64,000 nucleotides of DNA, from positions 124,001 through 188,000 of the forward strand of contig NZ_BBQZ01000001.1 of NCBI RefSeq assembly GCF_000974805.1, read 5' to 3'. The stretch is from Demequina salsinemoris. Lineage in GTDB: Bacteria > Actinomycetota > Actinomycetes > Actinomycetales > Demequinaceae. The notes beneath the pieces are model-generated. The model was not told the origin of the DNA, ran no database searches, and saw nothing but the letters and a program-made list of their open reading frames with translations. The translations under genes and the position numbers were made by a program. Each line of letters begins with the position of its first letter. The stretch's first letter is position 1. Shown in pieces: positions 51,832 to 59,747 of this stretch.

Positions 51832-52505
51832 AGCGTGGTTCCCGCCTCATCATCGCCGCGGCGATCCTCATCGCGATCATCATCTCCCTGACGGCCTGCG
51901 CGCCCGAGGACGCGGCGCAGTCGCCCGGCTACGTCAGCGGCGACGGAACGGTGACCGTCTTCGGCGAGGCCGAGCGGGACGCTCTGGCGCTCACCGGCAC
52001 CGCGTTCGACGGCACCGCGGTCGACACCGCCGACTGGGCGGGCGAGGTCGTCGTGGTCAACGCCTGGTACGCCTCGTGCCCGCCGTGCCGCGCGGAGGCC
52101 TCGGAGCTCGCGGCGCTCGACGCCGAGGACGGCGTGCAGCTCGTCGGCGTCAACTCGCGCGACGGCGCCGAGACCGCGCAGGCCTTCGAGCGCACCTTCG
52201 GCATCGCGTACCCGAGCATCGACGACTCCGACGGCTCCGCCATGGCCCAGCTCCAGGGCGTCGTCTCGATCAACGCCGTGCCGACCACGCTCGTGATCGA
52301 CCCCGACGGCAACCTCTACGCGCGTGCGGTCGGGCGGATCGAGGAGTCGACGCTGCGCTCGCTCGTCGAGGACGCCGCCGCCGTGAGCGGCGTGACGGTC
52401 GACCTCGGCGAGGCGGCCACGGCCACGGCCGCGCCGACGGCCGCGGACGATGCTGAGGCCGGGTCGGACTCGGCCACGGACGATGCGGCGGTCGGCTCCG
52501 CGTGA
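51828..52505 (+). CDS. TlpA/ResA-like thiol-disulfide oxidoreductase (lipoprotein)
   Basis: This 225-residue protein has a signal peptide with lipobox LTAC, then a thioredoxin-like domain with the CxxC motif ASCPPCRAEA and the cis-Pro region VPTTLVIDPDG. In System II it reduces the haem-binding Cys of apocytochrome c outside the membrane, using electrons passed by CcdA. The C-terminal 40 residues are an Ala/Asp/Thr-rich tail that includes two GAC-GAT-GC(N) motif copies. GTG 51828 overlaps the upstream stop; the next gene overlaps its stop as GTGA. Confidence 0.88.
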   Translation: MKRGSRLIIAAAILIAIIISLTACAPEDAAQSPGYVSGDGTVTVFGEAERDALALTGTAFDGTAVDTADWAGEVVVVNAWYASCPPCRAEASELAALDAEDGVQLVGVNSRDGAETAQAFERTFGIAYPSIDDSDGSAMAQLQGVVSINAVPTTLVIDPDGNLYARAVGRIEESTLRSLVEDAAAVSGVTVDLGEAATATAAPTAADDAEAGSDSATDDAAVGSA

Positions 52506-53287
52506 TCGCTCTCGTCCCCGCGTCGCTCGGCGGCGACTTCGCCAACACCGTGCTGACGGGCTCGCTGCTCGTCGGCATCCCCGTCGCGATGCTCGCGGGC
52601 CTCGTGAGCTTCGCGTCGCCGTGCGTCGTCCCCCTCGTGCCCGGCTACCTCGGCTACGTGTCGGGCATGGCGGGCGCCGGCGTCGGCGCGAGCACGCGGG
52701 CCAAGGCGACCCGTCCGCGGCTGATCCTCGGCGCGCTGCTGTTCGTCCTCGGCTTCTCGGTCGTGTTCGTCGTGCTCGGGCTGCTCGTGTCCTCCGCGGG
52801 CGCGCAGTTCCAGGCGCGGCTCGACATCGTCACGCGAGTGCTCGGGGTGCTCATCATCGTCCTGGGCTTCGCGTTCATGGGCGCGATGCCGTTCCTGCAG
52901 GCCGAGCGGCGCGTGCACGTCAGCCCGCGCGCGGGGCTCGCGGGCGCGCCCCTGCTGGGTGCGGCGTTCGGGCTCGGCTGGACCCCGTGCATCGGCCCGA
53001 CCCTGTCGGCGGTCCTCACGCTCGGCCTCAACGAGGGCTCGGTCGCGCAGGGCGCGATCCTCGCGTTCGCGTACTGCCTGGGGCTGGGCCTGCCGTTCAT
53101 CCTGCTCGCGGCGTGGTTCGAGCGGTCGGGCCGCGTGCTCGGCTGGCTGAGGCGCCACCGGCTCGCGCTCATGCGCGTCGGCGGCGGACTGCTGATCATC
53201 CTGGGCGTCGCGCTCGTGACCGGCCTGTGGGACCGCTTCACCGGCGTCCTTCAGGGCTGGATCGACGGCTACTGGGTGGCGATCTGA
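52502..53287 (+). CDS. ccdA: CcdA-type cytochrome c biogenesis protein
   Basis: This 261-residue membrane protein has six to seven helices. The paired Cys lie in SFASPCVVPLVPGYLGY (helix 1) and GLGWTPCIGPTLSAVL (helix 4), exactly as in CcdA/DsbD-beta. It transfers electrons from cytoplasmic thioredoxin to the extracytoplasmic TlpA-like protein. GTG 52502 overlaps the previous stop, and the stop TGA shares its A with the ATG of resB. Confidence 0.94.
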   Translation: MIALVPASLGGDFANTVLTGSLLVGIPVAMLAGLVSFASPCVVPLVPGYLGYVSGMAGAGVGASTRAKATRPRLILGALLFVLGFSVVFVVLGLLVSSAGAQFQARLDIVTRVLGVLIIVLGFAFMGAMPFLQAERRVHVSPRAGLAGAPLLGAAFGLGWTPCIGPTLSAVLTLGLNEGSVAQGAILAFAYCLGLGLPFILLAAWFERSGRVLGWLRRHRLALMRVGGGLLIILGVALVTGLWDRFTGVLQGWIDGYWVAI

Positions 53288-54945
53288 TGGCGCGCATGAA
53301 GCTCGACAACTACGCGGTCGCCGACGCGCCCCGGCTGGGCCTCAGGGGCTGGGCCCGCTGGATCTGGCGTCAGATCACCTCGATGCGCGTCGCGCTCATC
53401 CTGCTGCTGCTGCTCGCGCTCGCGTCCATCCCCGGCTCGATCCTGCCGCAGTACCCGTCGAACGCGACCGCCGCGAACGAGTTCGTCGCGAGCTACGGCT
53501 GGTGGGGGCGCGCGCTCGACGCGATGGGCTTCCTGGACGTGTTCGGGTCGGCGTGGTTCACCGCGATCTACATCCTGCTGTTCGCGTCCCTGATCGGCTG
53601 CATCCTGCCGCGCATCGGCGTCTACTGGCGCAATCTGCGCACGCCCCTGTCGCCCGCGCCGTCGCGCCTGGACCGCTACGAGGACAAGGACGAGGCGGAG
53701 ACGGACGATGCGCGCCTCGCCCTGGACACGGCGGCGGCCGGGCTGCGCGACCAGCGGGTGCTCGGGATCGCGATCCCTTCCCGCATCGTCGCGATCACGG
53801 GCTGGCGCGTGCGCGTCGACGAGCGCGACACCCGCGACGGCGGCCGCGAGCTCGCGCTGTCCGCGAGCAACGAGAGCCTGCGCGAGGCGGGCAACCTGCT
53901 GTTCCACCTGTCGCTCGTCGGCATCCTCGCGTCGATGGCGGTCGGCGGGCTGCTCACCTACCGCGGCCAGGCGATCATCGTCGAGGGCGGGTCGTTCACG
54001 AACGCCGTGGTCGACTACGACTCGTTCAGCTCGGGAAACCTCTTCGATGAGGACGAGCTGGACCCGTTCACCCTCACGCTCGACGAGCTCGACGCGACCT
54101 TCGCCGACGACGGCATGCCCGAGGACTTCACGGCGCACGTGACGTTCCAGGAGCCCGGCGACGACGCGTTCAGCACGACGATCCAGGTGAACCGCCCGCT
54201 CCAGGTCGACGGCGGCAAGATCTACCTCCAGGGCAACGGCTACGCGCCCGACATCACGGTGACGGACTCCGACGGCAACGTCGCGTTCTCCGACGCGGTG
54301 CCCTTCCTGCCGCAGGACGGGGTCTACACCTCGACCGGGGTCGTGAAGGTCCCCGACGTGACGTCGGGCGATCAGCTCGGCTTCGTCGCGACGCTGCTGC
54401 CGAGCGCGACCGAGAGCGACGGCGAGCTCGTGTCGGTGCATCCCGACCTGCTCAACCCCGTCCTCATCGTCCGCGGCTACACGGGCGACCTGGGCCTCGA
54501 CACCGGAGTCCCGCAGAACGTCTACGTCCTCGACGAGTCCCAGCTGAGCCCGATGAGGGACGAGGACGATGCGGTGTGGACGGTCGCGCTCAGCCCGGGT
54601 GAGAGCGTCGAGCTCCCCGACGGGCTCGGCACCTTCACGTGGAACGACACGTCGCGCTACGCCGCGTTCGACCTGCGCACCGACCCGACGCTGCCGTGGC
54701 TCCTCGCGTTCGCCATCGGCGCGCTCGTGGGGCTCGCGGGCAGCCTCTTCGCGCCCCGGCGCAGGCTGTGGCTCGTCGCGCCGCTCGCGAGCGAGGGCGT
54801 CGAAGGGGTCACGGACGACGGCACGCCGGTTACAGTGGTGCGAGCGGCCACGATGGCACCCGCCCATGACGCCGGGGCCGCTGAACAGATGCGTCGAGTC
54901 CTCGATGCGGCCACCGGTCGCTCGCGGCGCGTCGAGAAGGAATGA
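53287..54945 (+). CDS. resB: ResB (Ccs1), cytochrome c synthase subunit
   Basis: This 552-residue protein has three N-terminal helices (SMRVALILLLLLALASIPGS at the first), a large extracytoplasmic region and a final helix near residue 475-495 (LLAFAIGALVGLAGSLF). Family marks are ILPQYPSN, NLLFHLSLVG before the loop, and GTFTWNDTSRYAAFDLRTDP just before the last helix. With CcsA it transports haem and attaches it to apocytochrome c. It sits in the canonical order ccdA-resB-ccsA. Confidence 0.94.
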   Translation: MARMKLDNYAVADAPRLGLRGWARWIWRQITSMRVALILLLLLALASIPGSILPQYPSNATAANEFVASYGWWGRALDAMGFLDVFGSAWFTAIYILLFASLIGCILPRIGVYWRNLRTPLSPAPSRLDRYEDKDEAETDDARLALDTAAAGLRDQRVLGIAIPSRIVAITGWRVRVDERDTRDGGRELALSASNESLREAGNLLFHLSLVGILASMAVGGLLTYRGQAIIVEGGSFTNAVVDYDSFSSGNLFDEDELDPFTLTLDELDATFADDGMPEDFTAHVTFQEPGDDAFSTTIQVNRPLQVDGGKIYLQGNGYAPDITVTDSDGNVAFSDAVPFLPQDGVYTSTGVVKVPDVTSGDQLGFVATLLPSATESDGELVSVHPDLLNPVLIVRGYTGDLGLDTGVPQNVYVLDESQLSPMRDEDDAVWTVALSPGESVELPDGLGTFTWNDTSRYAAFDLRTDPTLPWLLAFAIGALVGLAGSLFAPRRRLWLVAPLASEGVEGVTDDGTPVTVVRAATMAPAHDAGAAEQMRRVLDAATGRSRRVEKE

Positions 54946-54946
54946 G

Positions 54947-56041
54947 ATGTCCCCGCAGCTCCTTTCGATCGTCACCCTGTGGGCCGCCGCGGCGCTGTAC
55001 GCCGTCGCGATGGTCGCGTGGTCGATCCGCCTGTCCCGTGTCGCCGATGAGCGCGTCCGCGCGCGTGCCGGCGACGATGCCGTCGTCGCTGAGGCCCCCG
55101 CGCGCGAGAAGGTGAGCGTCGCCGCAGGCGCCGCCGCGCCCGTGGACGATGCAGCGGTCGCCGCGATGGCGTCGGGCGCCACATCGTTCGTGGTCGACGA
55201 CGGCGAGGACGACGCGCCCCCGCGCTCCGCCGCGGATCGCGCGCTCGGCGCCGCGCGCGCCGCGATGTACCTCGGGATCGTGCTGCACGCCGTGGGGCTC
55301 ACGGCGCGTTTCTTCGAGGCCGACCACGTCCCATGGTCGAACATGTACGGCTACACGATCACGGGCTCGTTCACCGCGGTAGCGGTGTTCGCGTTCGTCC
55401 AGTCGCGCCGCGACATCTCCTACCTCGGCGCGGCGGTGACGGGCTTCTCGACTCTCACCCTCGGCCTCGCGATGACCGTGCTGTACTCGGCCGCCGACGG
55501 CCTGCGCCCCGCCCTCCAGAGCTTCTGGCTCGTGATCCACGTGTCGATCGCGATCATCTCCACCGGCGTCTTCGTCGTCGCCTTCGCCGCGACCGTCCTG
55601 CAGCTGCTCCAGTACGAGCGCGCGGACGGCGAGCGCGAGGTCACCGGCGGCGCCCTGAAGCGCGTCGGGACCAAGGCGCGCAACGTCGTCGTCCGGGCCG
55701 CGCAGCGCGCGCGCTGGTTCGAGGCCGTGCCGAGTGCCCAGAAGCTCGAGACCGTCGCCTTCCGCCTCAACGCCGTGGGCTTCGTGCTGTGGACCTTCAC
55801 GGTCATGGCCGGGGCGATCTGGGCCGAGCACGCGTGGGGTCGCTACTGGGGCTGGGACCCCAAGGAGATCTGGTCATTCGTGATCTGGGTGCTCTACGCC
55901 GCGTATCTCCACGCGCGCACGACGTCGGGCTGGCTCGGCCGCCGCAGCGCGTGGATCTCGGTGTGGGCGTTCGCGGCGCTCATCGCGAACTTCACGATCG
56001 TCAACCTGTTCTTCCAGGGGCTGCACACCTACGCGTCCTGA
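54947..56041 (+). CDS. ccsA: CcsA/CcsB, haem-handling cytochrome c synthase subunit
   Basis: This 364-residue membrane protein has about eight helices. The haem-handling WWD domain reads WGRYWGWDPKEIWSF, with conserved His in LHAVGLTARF, IHVSIAI and LHARTTSG. Between helix 1 and helix 2 it has a 60-residue Ala/Asp-rich insert (residues ~30-95), longer than usual, which includes a DDA motif copy. ATG 54947 is 1 nt after the resB stop. It is the last gene of the operon. Confidence 0.94.
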   Translation: MSPQLLSIVTLWAAAALYAVAMVAWSIRLSRVADERVRARAGDDAVVAEAPAREKVSVAAGAAAPVDDAAVAAMASGATSFVVDDGEDDAPPRSAADRALGAARAAMYLGIVLHAVGLTARFFEADHVPWSNMYGYTITGSFTAVAVFAFVQSRRDISYLGAAVTGFSTLTLGLAMTVLYSAADGLRPALQSFWLVIHVSIAIISTGVFVVAFAATVLQLLQYERADGEREVTGGALKRVGTKARNVVVRAAQRARWFEAVPSAQKLETVAFRLNAVGFVLWTFTVMAGAIWAEHAWGRYWGWDPKEIWSFVIWVLYAAYLHARTTSGWLGRRSAWISVWAFAALIANFTIVNLFFQGLHTYAS

Positions 56042-56084
56042 CGCGCACGATGGCCGCGGTCGCGGCTCGCCTTGCGCGCGCCGC

Positions 56085-56090
56085 TAGGCT
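56085..56090 (+). promoter_or_regulatory. -10 box of leaderless promoter (glycosyltransferase gene)
   Basis: TAGGCT, 6 nt (CATCGC), then GTG 56097, with no ribosome binding site. Confidence 0.5.
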
Positions 56091-56096
56091 CATCGC

Positions 56097-57215
56097 GTGA
56101 AGATCGCGTTCGTCCTGGATGACTCCATCGCCAGGCCTGACGGCGTCCAGCAGTACGTGACGGCGCTCGGCTCGGCGCTGGTCGACGCGGGCCACGATGT
56201 CGTCTACGCGTGCTCGGGCGACGTGCGCGACGATCTGCCGTCGGTGTCGCTGACCGGCAACATCGCGGTCACGTTCAACGGCAACGGGCTTCGCACCCCG
56301 AGACCGGCATCCCGCACGCGGCTGCGCGCATGGCTCCTGGCCACCCGTCCCGATGTGATCCACGTGCAGATGCCGCATTCGCCGTTCTTCGCGGGCCGCG
56401 TCGTGCGGGAGGCGAGGCGCGTGCTGGGACGCGACGTCCGCATCGTCGGCACGTTCCACATCCTTCCCGACGGCCGCGTGAGCGAGCTCGGGACGGCAGC
56501 GCTCGGCCGCGTGCTGCGCAGCAACCTCGCGCTGTTCGACTCCTTCGCCGCCGTGTCCGAGCCCGCGGTCGCCTTCGCGAGGCAGGCCTTCGGCATCGAC
56601 TGCGCGCTCGCTCCGTGCCTCGTGGACGTGGACGCGTTTCGCGCCCAGGCGCCCGCGCATCGTCCCTCTCCCCAAGGCCGCCCCCTCACCGTGTCCTTCC
56701 TGGGCCGCTTCGTGGACCGCAAGGGCGCGCCCGAGCTCGTCGAGGCGGTCGCCGCGCTGCCCGAGGGCGCGCGCTCGCGGATCCGCGTCCGCATGGGCGG
56801 CAAGGGCCCGCTGCTGCCCGCGGTGGAGCGACTCGTCGCCGAGCGCGGCCTCGCCGACATCGTCGCCCTTGAAGGCTTCGTCGCCGAGGAGGACAAGGCG
56901 CAGTTCTACGCCGACGCCGACATCGCGTGCTTCCCCGCGACGGGAGGCGAGAGCTTCGGCATCGTCCTCATCGAGGCGATGGCCGCCGGGGCCGGCGTCG
57001 TGGTCGGGGGCGACAACCCGGGCTACCGGTCGGTGCTCAAGGACGATGCGGTGCTCGTCGACCCGCGCGACGCCGACTCGTTCGCGGCGGTGCTGACGGA
57101 CCTCATCGGGGACGATGCGCGCAGGGCCGAGATCCACACGCGCCAGCAGGTGCGGGTGAGGGACTTCGACGCGCCCGTCGCGCTCGCGGCCGCGCTGCGA
57201 CTGTACGAGGGCTGA
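56097..57215 (+). CDS. GT4-family glycosyltransferase
   Basis: This 372-residue GT-B glycosyltransferase has an N-terminal acceptor domain (DGVQQYVTALGSALVDAGHD) and a C-terminal donor domain with VSFLGRFVDRKGAPELVEA and the E-x7-E motif ESFGIVLIEAMAAGAGVV. It resembles PimA/PimB-type mannosyltransferases of actinobacteria, so phosphatidylinositol mannoside or another cell-envelope glycolipid is a plausible product, but sugar and acceptor are not provable. GTG 56097 lies 6 nt after TAGGCT and is probably leaderless. Two iterated 10-mers lie near its 3' end, both read as Asp-Asp-Ala. Confidence 0.85.
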   Translation: MKIAFVLDDSIARPDGVQQYVTALGSALVDAGHDVVYACSGDVRDDLPSVSLTGNIAVTFNGNGLRTPRPASRTRLRAWLLATRPDVIHVQMPHSPFFAGRVVREARRVLGRDVRIVGTFHILPDGRVSELGTAALGRVLRSNLALFDSFAAVSEPAVAFARQAFGIDCALAPCLVDVDAFRAQAPAHRPSPQGRPLTVSFLGRFVDRKGAPELVEAVAALPEGARSRIRVRMGGKGPLLPAVERLVAERGLADIVALEGFVAEEDKAQFYADADIACFPATGGESFGIVLIEAMAAGAGVVVGGDNPGYRSVLKDDAVLVDPRDADSFAAVLTDLIGDDARRAEIHTRQQVRVRDFDAPVALAAALRLYEG

Positions 57216-57226
57216 CGGTCTGGGTC

Positions 57227-57523
57227 CTAGCTCGTGCCCTTCTCGCGCTTGCGGCGGCGCTCCTGCTGCTCGAGCCAGCGCAGGTAGTCGGGGTCGTCGT
57301 CCGGCGCGATCGGGCCGTCGTTGCGCGATCGCGGGGTGTCCTCGAACGGGTCCACGAACCTCATGAAGAACCACGCGGCCGCGCCGAGGAACGGCACCAG
57401 CACCACGATCAGGTACCAGGCCCACTTCGGGACGCGGTACGGGCGCGGGTCGGCGTGCTGGGCGATGTCCACGACGCAGTAGACCGCCAGCGCCAACGCA
57501 GCGAGGTACGGAAGATAACGCAT
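57227..57523 (-). CDS. Small PLDc_N-type membrane protein
   Basis: This 98-residue protein has two helices (YLAALALAVYCVVDIA and WAWYLIVVLVPFLGAAAWFF) joined by the PKWAWYLIVVLVPFLG pattern of the PLDc_N (phospholipase D-nuclease N-terminal) family. A charged cytoplasmic tail follows, rich in Arg, Asp and Glu. Stand-alone versions are common in actinobacteria and have no known activity. A TAGACT box lies 9 nt before ATG 57523. It is divergent from the DUF4229 gene. Confidence 0.82.
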   Translation of the reverse strand: MRYLPYLAALALAVYCVVDIAQHADPRPYRVPKWAWYLIVVLVPFLGAAAWFFMRFVDPFEDTPRSRNDGPIAPDDDPDYLRWLEQQERRRKREKGTS

Positions 57524-57560
57524 GAGAAGGACAGTCTAGATCCCGGTATCGTGTGGCCGC

Positions 57561-57857
57561 ATGAAGGTCCTCTCCTACTGGGCCGCCCGCACCGGAATCT
57601 TCCTCGCAGTGGTGGCCGTCCTCTGGCTTCTGGACGTGCTCGACATCGTCACGCTCGTCATGGCCGTCGTCATCGCCTGGGTGATCGGCTACGTCGCGCT
57701 GCCTCGCATGCGGTCCTCCGCGCAGACCCAGATGGACGGCTGGGTGAGCCGCTCAGAGAAGGGCCTGCGGGACCTCGATGCCGAGGAGGACGCCGAGGCT
57801 GACACGGCACCGGAGAGCGACCGGGTCGCCGACGACGGCGACGCGGACGACGACTAG
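57561..57857 (+). CDS. DUF4229 membrane protein
   Basis: This 98-residue protein has two helices (GIFLAVVAVLWLLDVLDIVTL and a second to about residue 47), the short basic segment LPRMRSSAQTQMDGW typical of DUF4229, and a strongly acidic C-terminus (ending DGDADDD). Function unknown; the family is usually near menaquinone genes (menA is 2 kb away), which hints at an accessory role there. A TATCGT box lies 8 nt before ATG 57561. Its stop interlocks with that of the convergent small gene as CTAG. Confidence 0.82.
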   Translation: MKVLSYWAARTGIFLAVVAVLWLLDVLDIVTLVMAVVIAWVIGYVALPRMRSSAQTQMDGWVSRSEKGLRDLDAEEDAEADTAPESDRVADDGDADDD

Positions 57858-58021
57858 CTCGACGCGAGCGTCGCGATCGCGGTGATCATGCCCGCCGCCA
57901 TGGCGAGTCCGCCGAGCGCCGCGAGCGTGCGTGCCGTCACGGTCAGGACCGTGTCCGCGGTCGGCGTGGCCACGTCCTCAGTCTCGGCGGCAGCCCTTGT
58001 CATCGTGTCTGTGCCCGTCAT
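57854..58021 (-). CDS. 55-residue putative small membrane protein
   Basis: A short frame encodes 55 residues: a hydrophilic Thr/Ala/Glu-rich N-terminus (MTGTDTMTRAAAETED) and one hydrophobic helix (LAALGGLAMAAGMITAIATL). Support for a real gene is the AAAGG ribosome binding site 7 nt before the ATG, the fit of the reading frame between neighbours, and the stop codon interlocked with the DUF4229 stop as CTAG, as in two other gene pairs here. No family is recognised. A TACCTT box lies about 42-47 nt upstream. Confidence 0.6.
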   Translation of the reverse strand: MTGTDTMTRAAAETEDVATPTADTVLTVTARTLAALGGLAMAAGMITAIATLASS

Positions 58022-58254
58022 GGTGCACCTTTCCCCTCAGCGCGCCGTCCGTGGCGCACGCTTAAGGTACAGCTGTCGAGGATCGACGTCCCGGGACCTG
58101 CGGGCAGCCGTGGCCAACGTCACAGGGGCGTACCGGAGAAGGCGCTCGAAATCGGGCGAATTCGCGACGAGGCGAAGCCTCGTGGGCAGGCTCGACCCCC
58201 CCTGTTCTGGCGCGAGAGCATCGCAGCAAGGTGGCACCGGCGGTAGCACCGAGG
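58022..58254. other. Gap between the small membrane protein and the toxin-antitoxin pair
   Basis: About 230 bp with slightly lower GC and no gene. A TACCTT box for the minus strand stands at 58064-58069. I see no repeat or RNA. Confidence 0.5.
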
Positions 58255-58260
58255 TAGCAT
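58255..58260 (+). promoter_or_regulatory. -10 box of toxin-antitoxin promoter
   Basis: TAGCAT, 7 nt, then ATG 58268. A related word GTAGCAC lies 11 bp upstream, so the pair could form part of an antitoxin operator. Confidence 0.45.
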
Positions 58261-58267
58261 CGCGTGC

Positions 58268-58501
58268 ATGAGCGTGAAGCTGAGCGTGTCCCTCACGGCC
58301 GAGGACCTCGCGCTGATCGATGCAGACGTCGCCGAGGGCCGCGCGCGAAGCCGGTCGGAGGCGATCCACCTCTACGTGGCGGCGGTGCAGGCCGAGCGCG
58401 CCGAGAGCATTGTTGAGGCTCAGTTCATCGAGGCGCAGCGCGAATGGCGCGAGAGCGGACAGGCCGACGAGTGGGAGTCCGTCGCCGGTGACGGACTGTG
58501 A
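58268..58501 (+). CDS. Ribbon-helix-helix antitoxin
   Basis: This 77-residue protein has an N-terminal ribbon-helix-helix DNA-binding domain (VKLSVSLTAEDLALIDADV, then SRSEAIHLYVAAV) and an acidic C-terminal extension (EAQREWRESGQADEWESV) that would cap the toxin. Its stop overlaps the GTG of the MazF-like gene. It should repress its own promoter, from which a leaderless transcript starts. Confidence 0.85.
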   Translation: MSVKLSVSLTAEDLALIDADVAEGRARSRSEAIHLYVAAVQAERAESIVEAQFIEAQREWRESGQADEWESVAGDGL

Positions 58502-58842
58502 GTCGCGGCGCGATCTGGACCGCCGACCTCGAGCCCGCGCAGGGGCGTGAGGCGAACAAGGTCCGTCCAGTGGTGCTCGTCGGGCGTGATGCGCTGATCC
58601 GCCGCGCGCTCGCCGATGGCGGCACCGTGACGGTCGCTCCGCTCACGACCAACGTCGCGAAGGTGTTCGGCTTCCAGGTGCTGCTTCCCGCGGAGCGGTC
58701 GGGTCTGCCGCGCGACTCGAAGGTGCAGGCGGAGCAGATCCGGACCGTGTCGACGGCCCGGCTGCTCGCGCACGTCGGGCAGATCGACGAGGAGCTCAAC
58801 ATGCAGGTGGACCAGGCGATCAGGGTCTATCTGGGTCTCTGA
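58498..58842 (+). CDS. MazF/PemK-type endoribonuclease toxin
   Basis: This 114-residue MazF-family protein opens with SRGAIWTADLEPAQGREANK, where G-x-I-W plus the (E)PxxGxEx-(R/K)PVVV pattern (VRPVVLVGRD) is diagnostic. The QAEQIRTVSTARL segment holds the second active-site part. Such toxins cut single-stranded RNA at short sequences. GTG 58498 overlaps the antitoxin stop (GTGA), the standard coupling for type II toxin-antitoxin systems. Target sequence unknown. Confidence 0.9.
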   Translation: MSRGAIWTADLEPAQGREANKVRPVVLVGRDALIRRALADGGTVTVAPLTTNVAKVFGFQVLLPAERSGLPRDSKVQAEQIRTVSTARLLAHVGQIDEELNMQVDQAIRVYLGL

Positions 58843-58933
58843 GCGCCATCTTCATCGAATCTTCACCGGAACGCCTTCGAGCGCATCGGGCGGCGCTGGT
58901 CTCCTGAGGTCATAGCGAACCTTGGAGGACGCC

Positions 58934-59725
58934 ATGGACAGGAAGATTCTCGCCGCGGCCATCATCGGTGGCACGAGCCTGGTGCTCGCGCCCGTCACGG
59001 CTTGGGCCGCGAGCTCGGTCGGCACCAGCACCCAGGACGATGCGACGGTCGCCGACGCAGACGACGGCTACGGGATGATGGGGCGCGGCTGGGCCGACGA
59101 CTCTGATGACGACGGCACCGGCGGAGGCCGCGGTGGCATGGGCATGATGGGCGGCTACGGCGGCATGATGGGCGGCACCATGATGGGCGGCGCCTTCGAC
59201 GACTCCGTCGTGCTCGACCTCGTCGACGACGACATCAGCGACACGGATGCCGCGTCGCTCGCGTACATGGTCGAGGAGGAGAAGCTCGCGCACGACCTGT
59301 ACGTCGCGCTCGGCGACGAGTGGGACCAGCGGGTCTTCGTGGGTGTAGCGCGGGCCGAGACCCAGCACACCGAGGCGGTGCGCTCGCTCCTCGACGCGTA
59401 CGACCTCACCGACCCGACCGACGGGATGGACGAGGGGGAGTTCGCCGATGCGGACCTTCAGGACCTCTATGACACCCTGCTTGCGCAAGGGCTGAAGTCC
59501 GAGGAGGATGCGCTCGCGGTCGGCGCGCTCGTCGAGGAGACGGACATCTCCGATCTCCAGGCGCGCGCGACCGATGAGGAGTCAGTGAGCCTGCTGTTCG
59601 ACCACCTCGAGTCGGCGAGCGAGCACCACCTCATCGCCTTCGTGCGCAACCTCGATGCCGCGGGCGTCGACTACGAGGCGCAGGTGCTGAGCGACGATGC
59701 GCTGGCGGAGATCCTCGGCGAGTGA
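58934..59725 (+). CDS. Secreted DUF2202 (ferritin-like) protein
   Basis: This 263-residue protein has a signal peptide (LAAAIIGGTSLVLAPVTAWA), a Gly/Met-rich region with repeated GGMMGG units (residues ~45-90), and a DUF2202 helical domain. Carboxylate/His motifs in that domain are YMVEEEKLAHDLYVAL and ARAETQHTEAVRSLL, as in ferritin-like diiron folds. It is probably exported and metal-binding; the Met-rich stretch suggests Cu(I) or another soft metal. No enzymatic activity is known for the family. TTGGAGGA precedes ATG 58934. It appears monocistronic. Confidence 0.8.
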   Translation: MDRKILAAAIIGGTSLVLAPVTAWAASSVGTSTQDDATVADADDGYGMMGRGWADDSDDDGTGGGRGGMGMMGGYGGMMGGTMMGGAFDDSVVLDLVDDDISDTDAASLAYMVEEEKLAHDLYVALGDEWDQRVFVGVARAETQHTEAVRSLLDAYDLTDPTDGMDEGEFADADLQDLYDTLLAQGLKSEEDALAVGALVEETDISDLQARATDEESVSLLFDHLESASEHHLIAFVRNLDAAGVDYEAQVLSDDALAEILGE

Positions 59726-59747
59726 CGGACTGAGGCGACCGTCGTCG

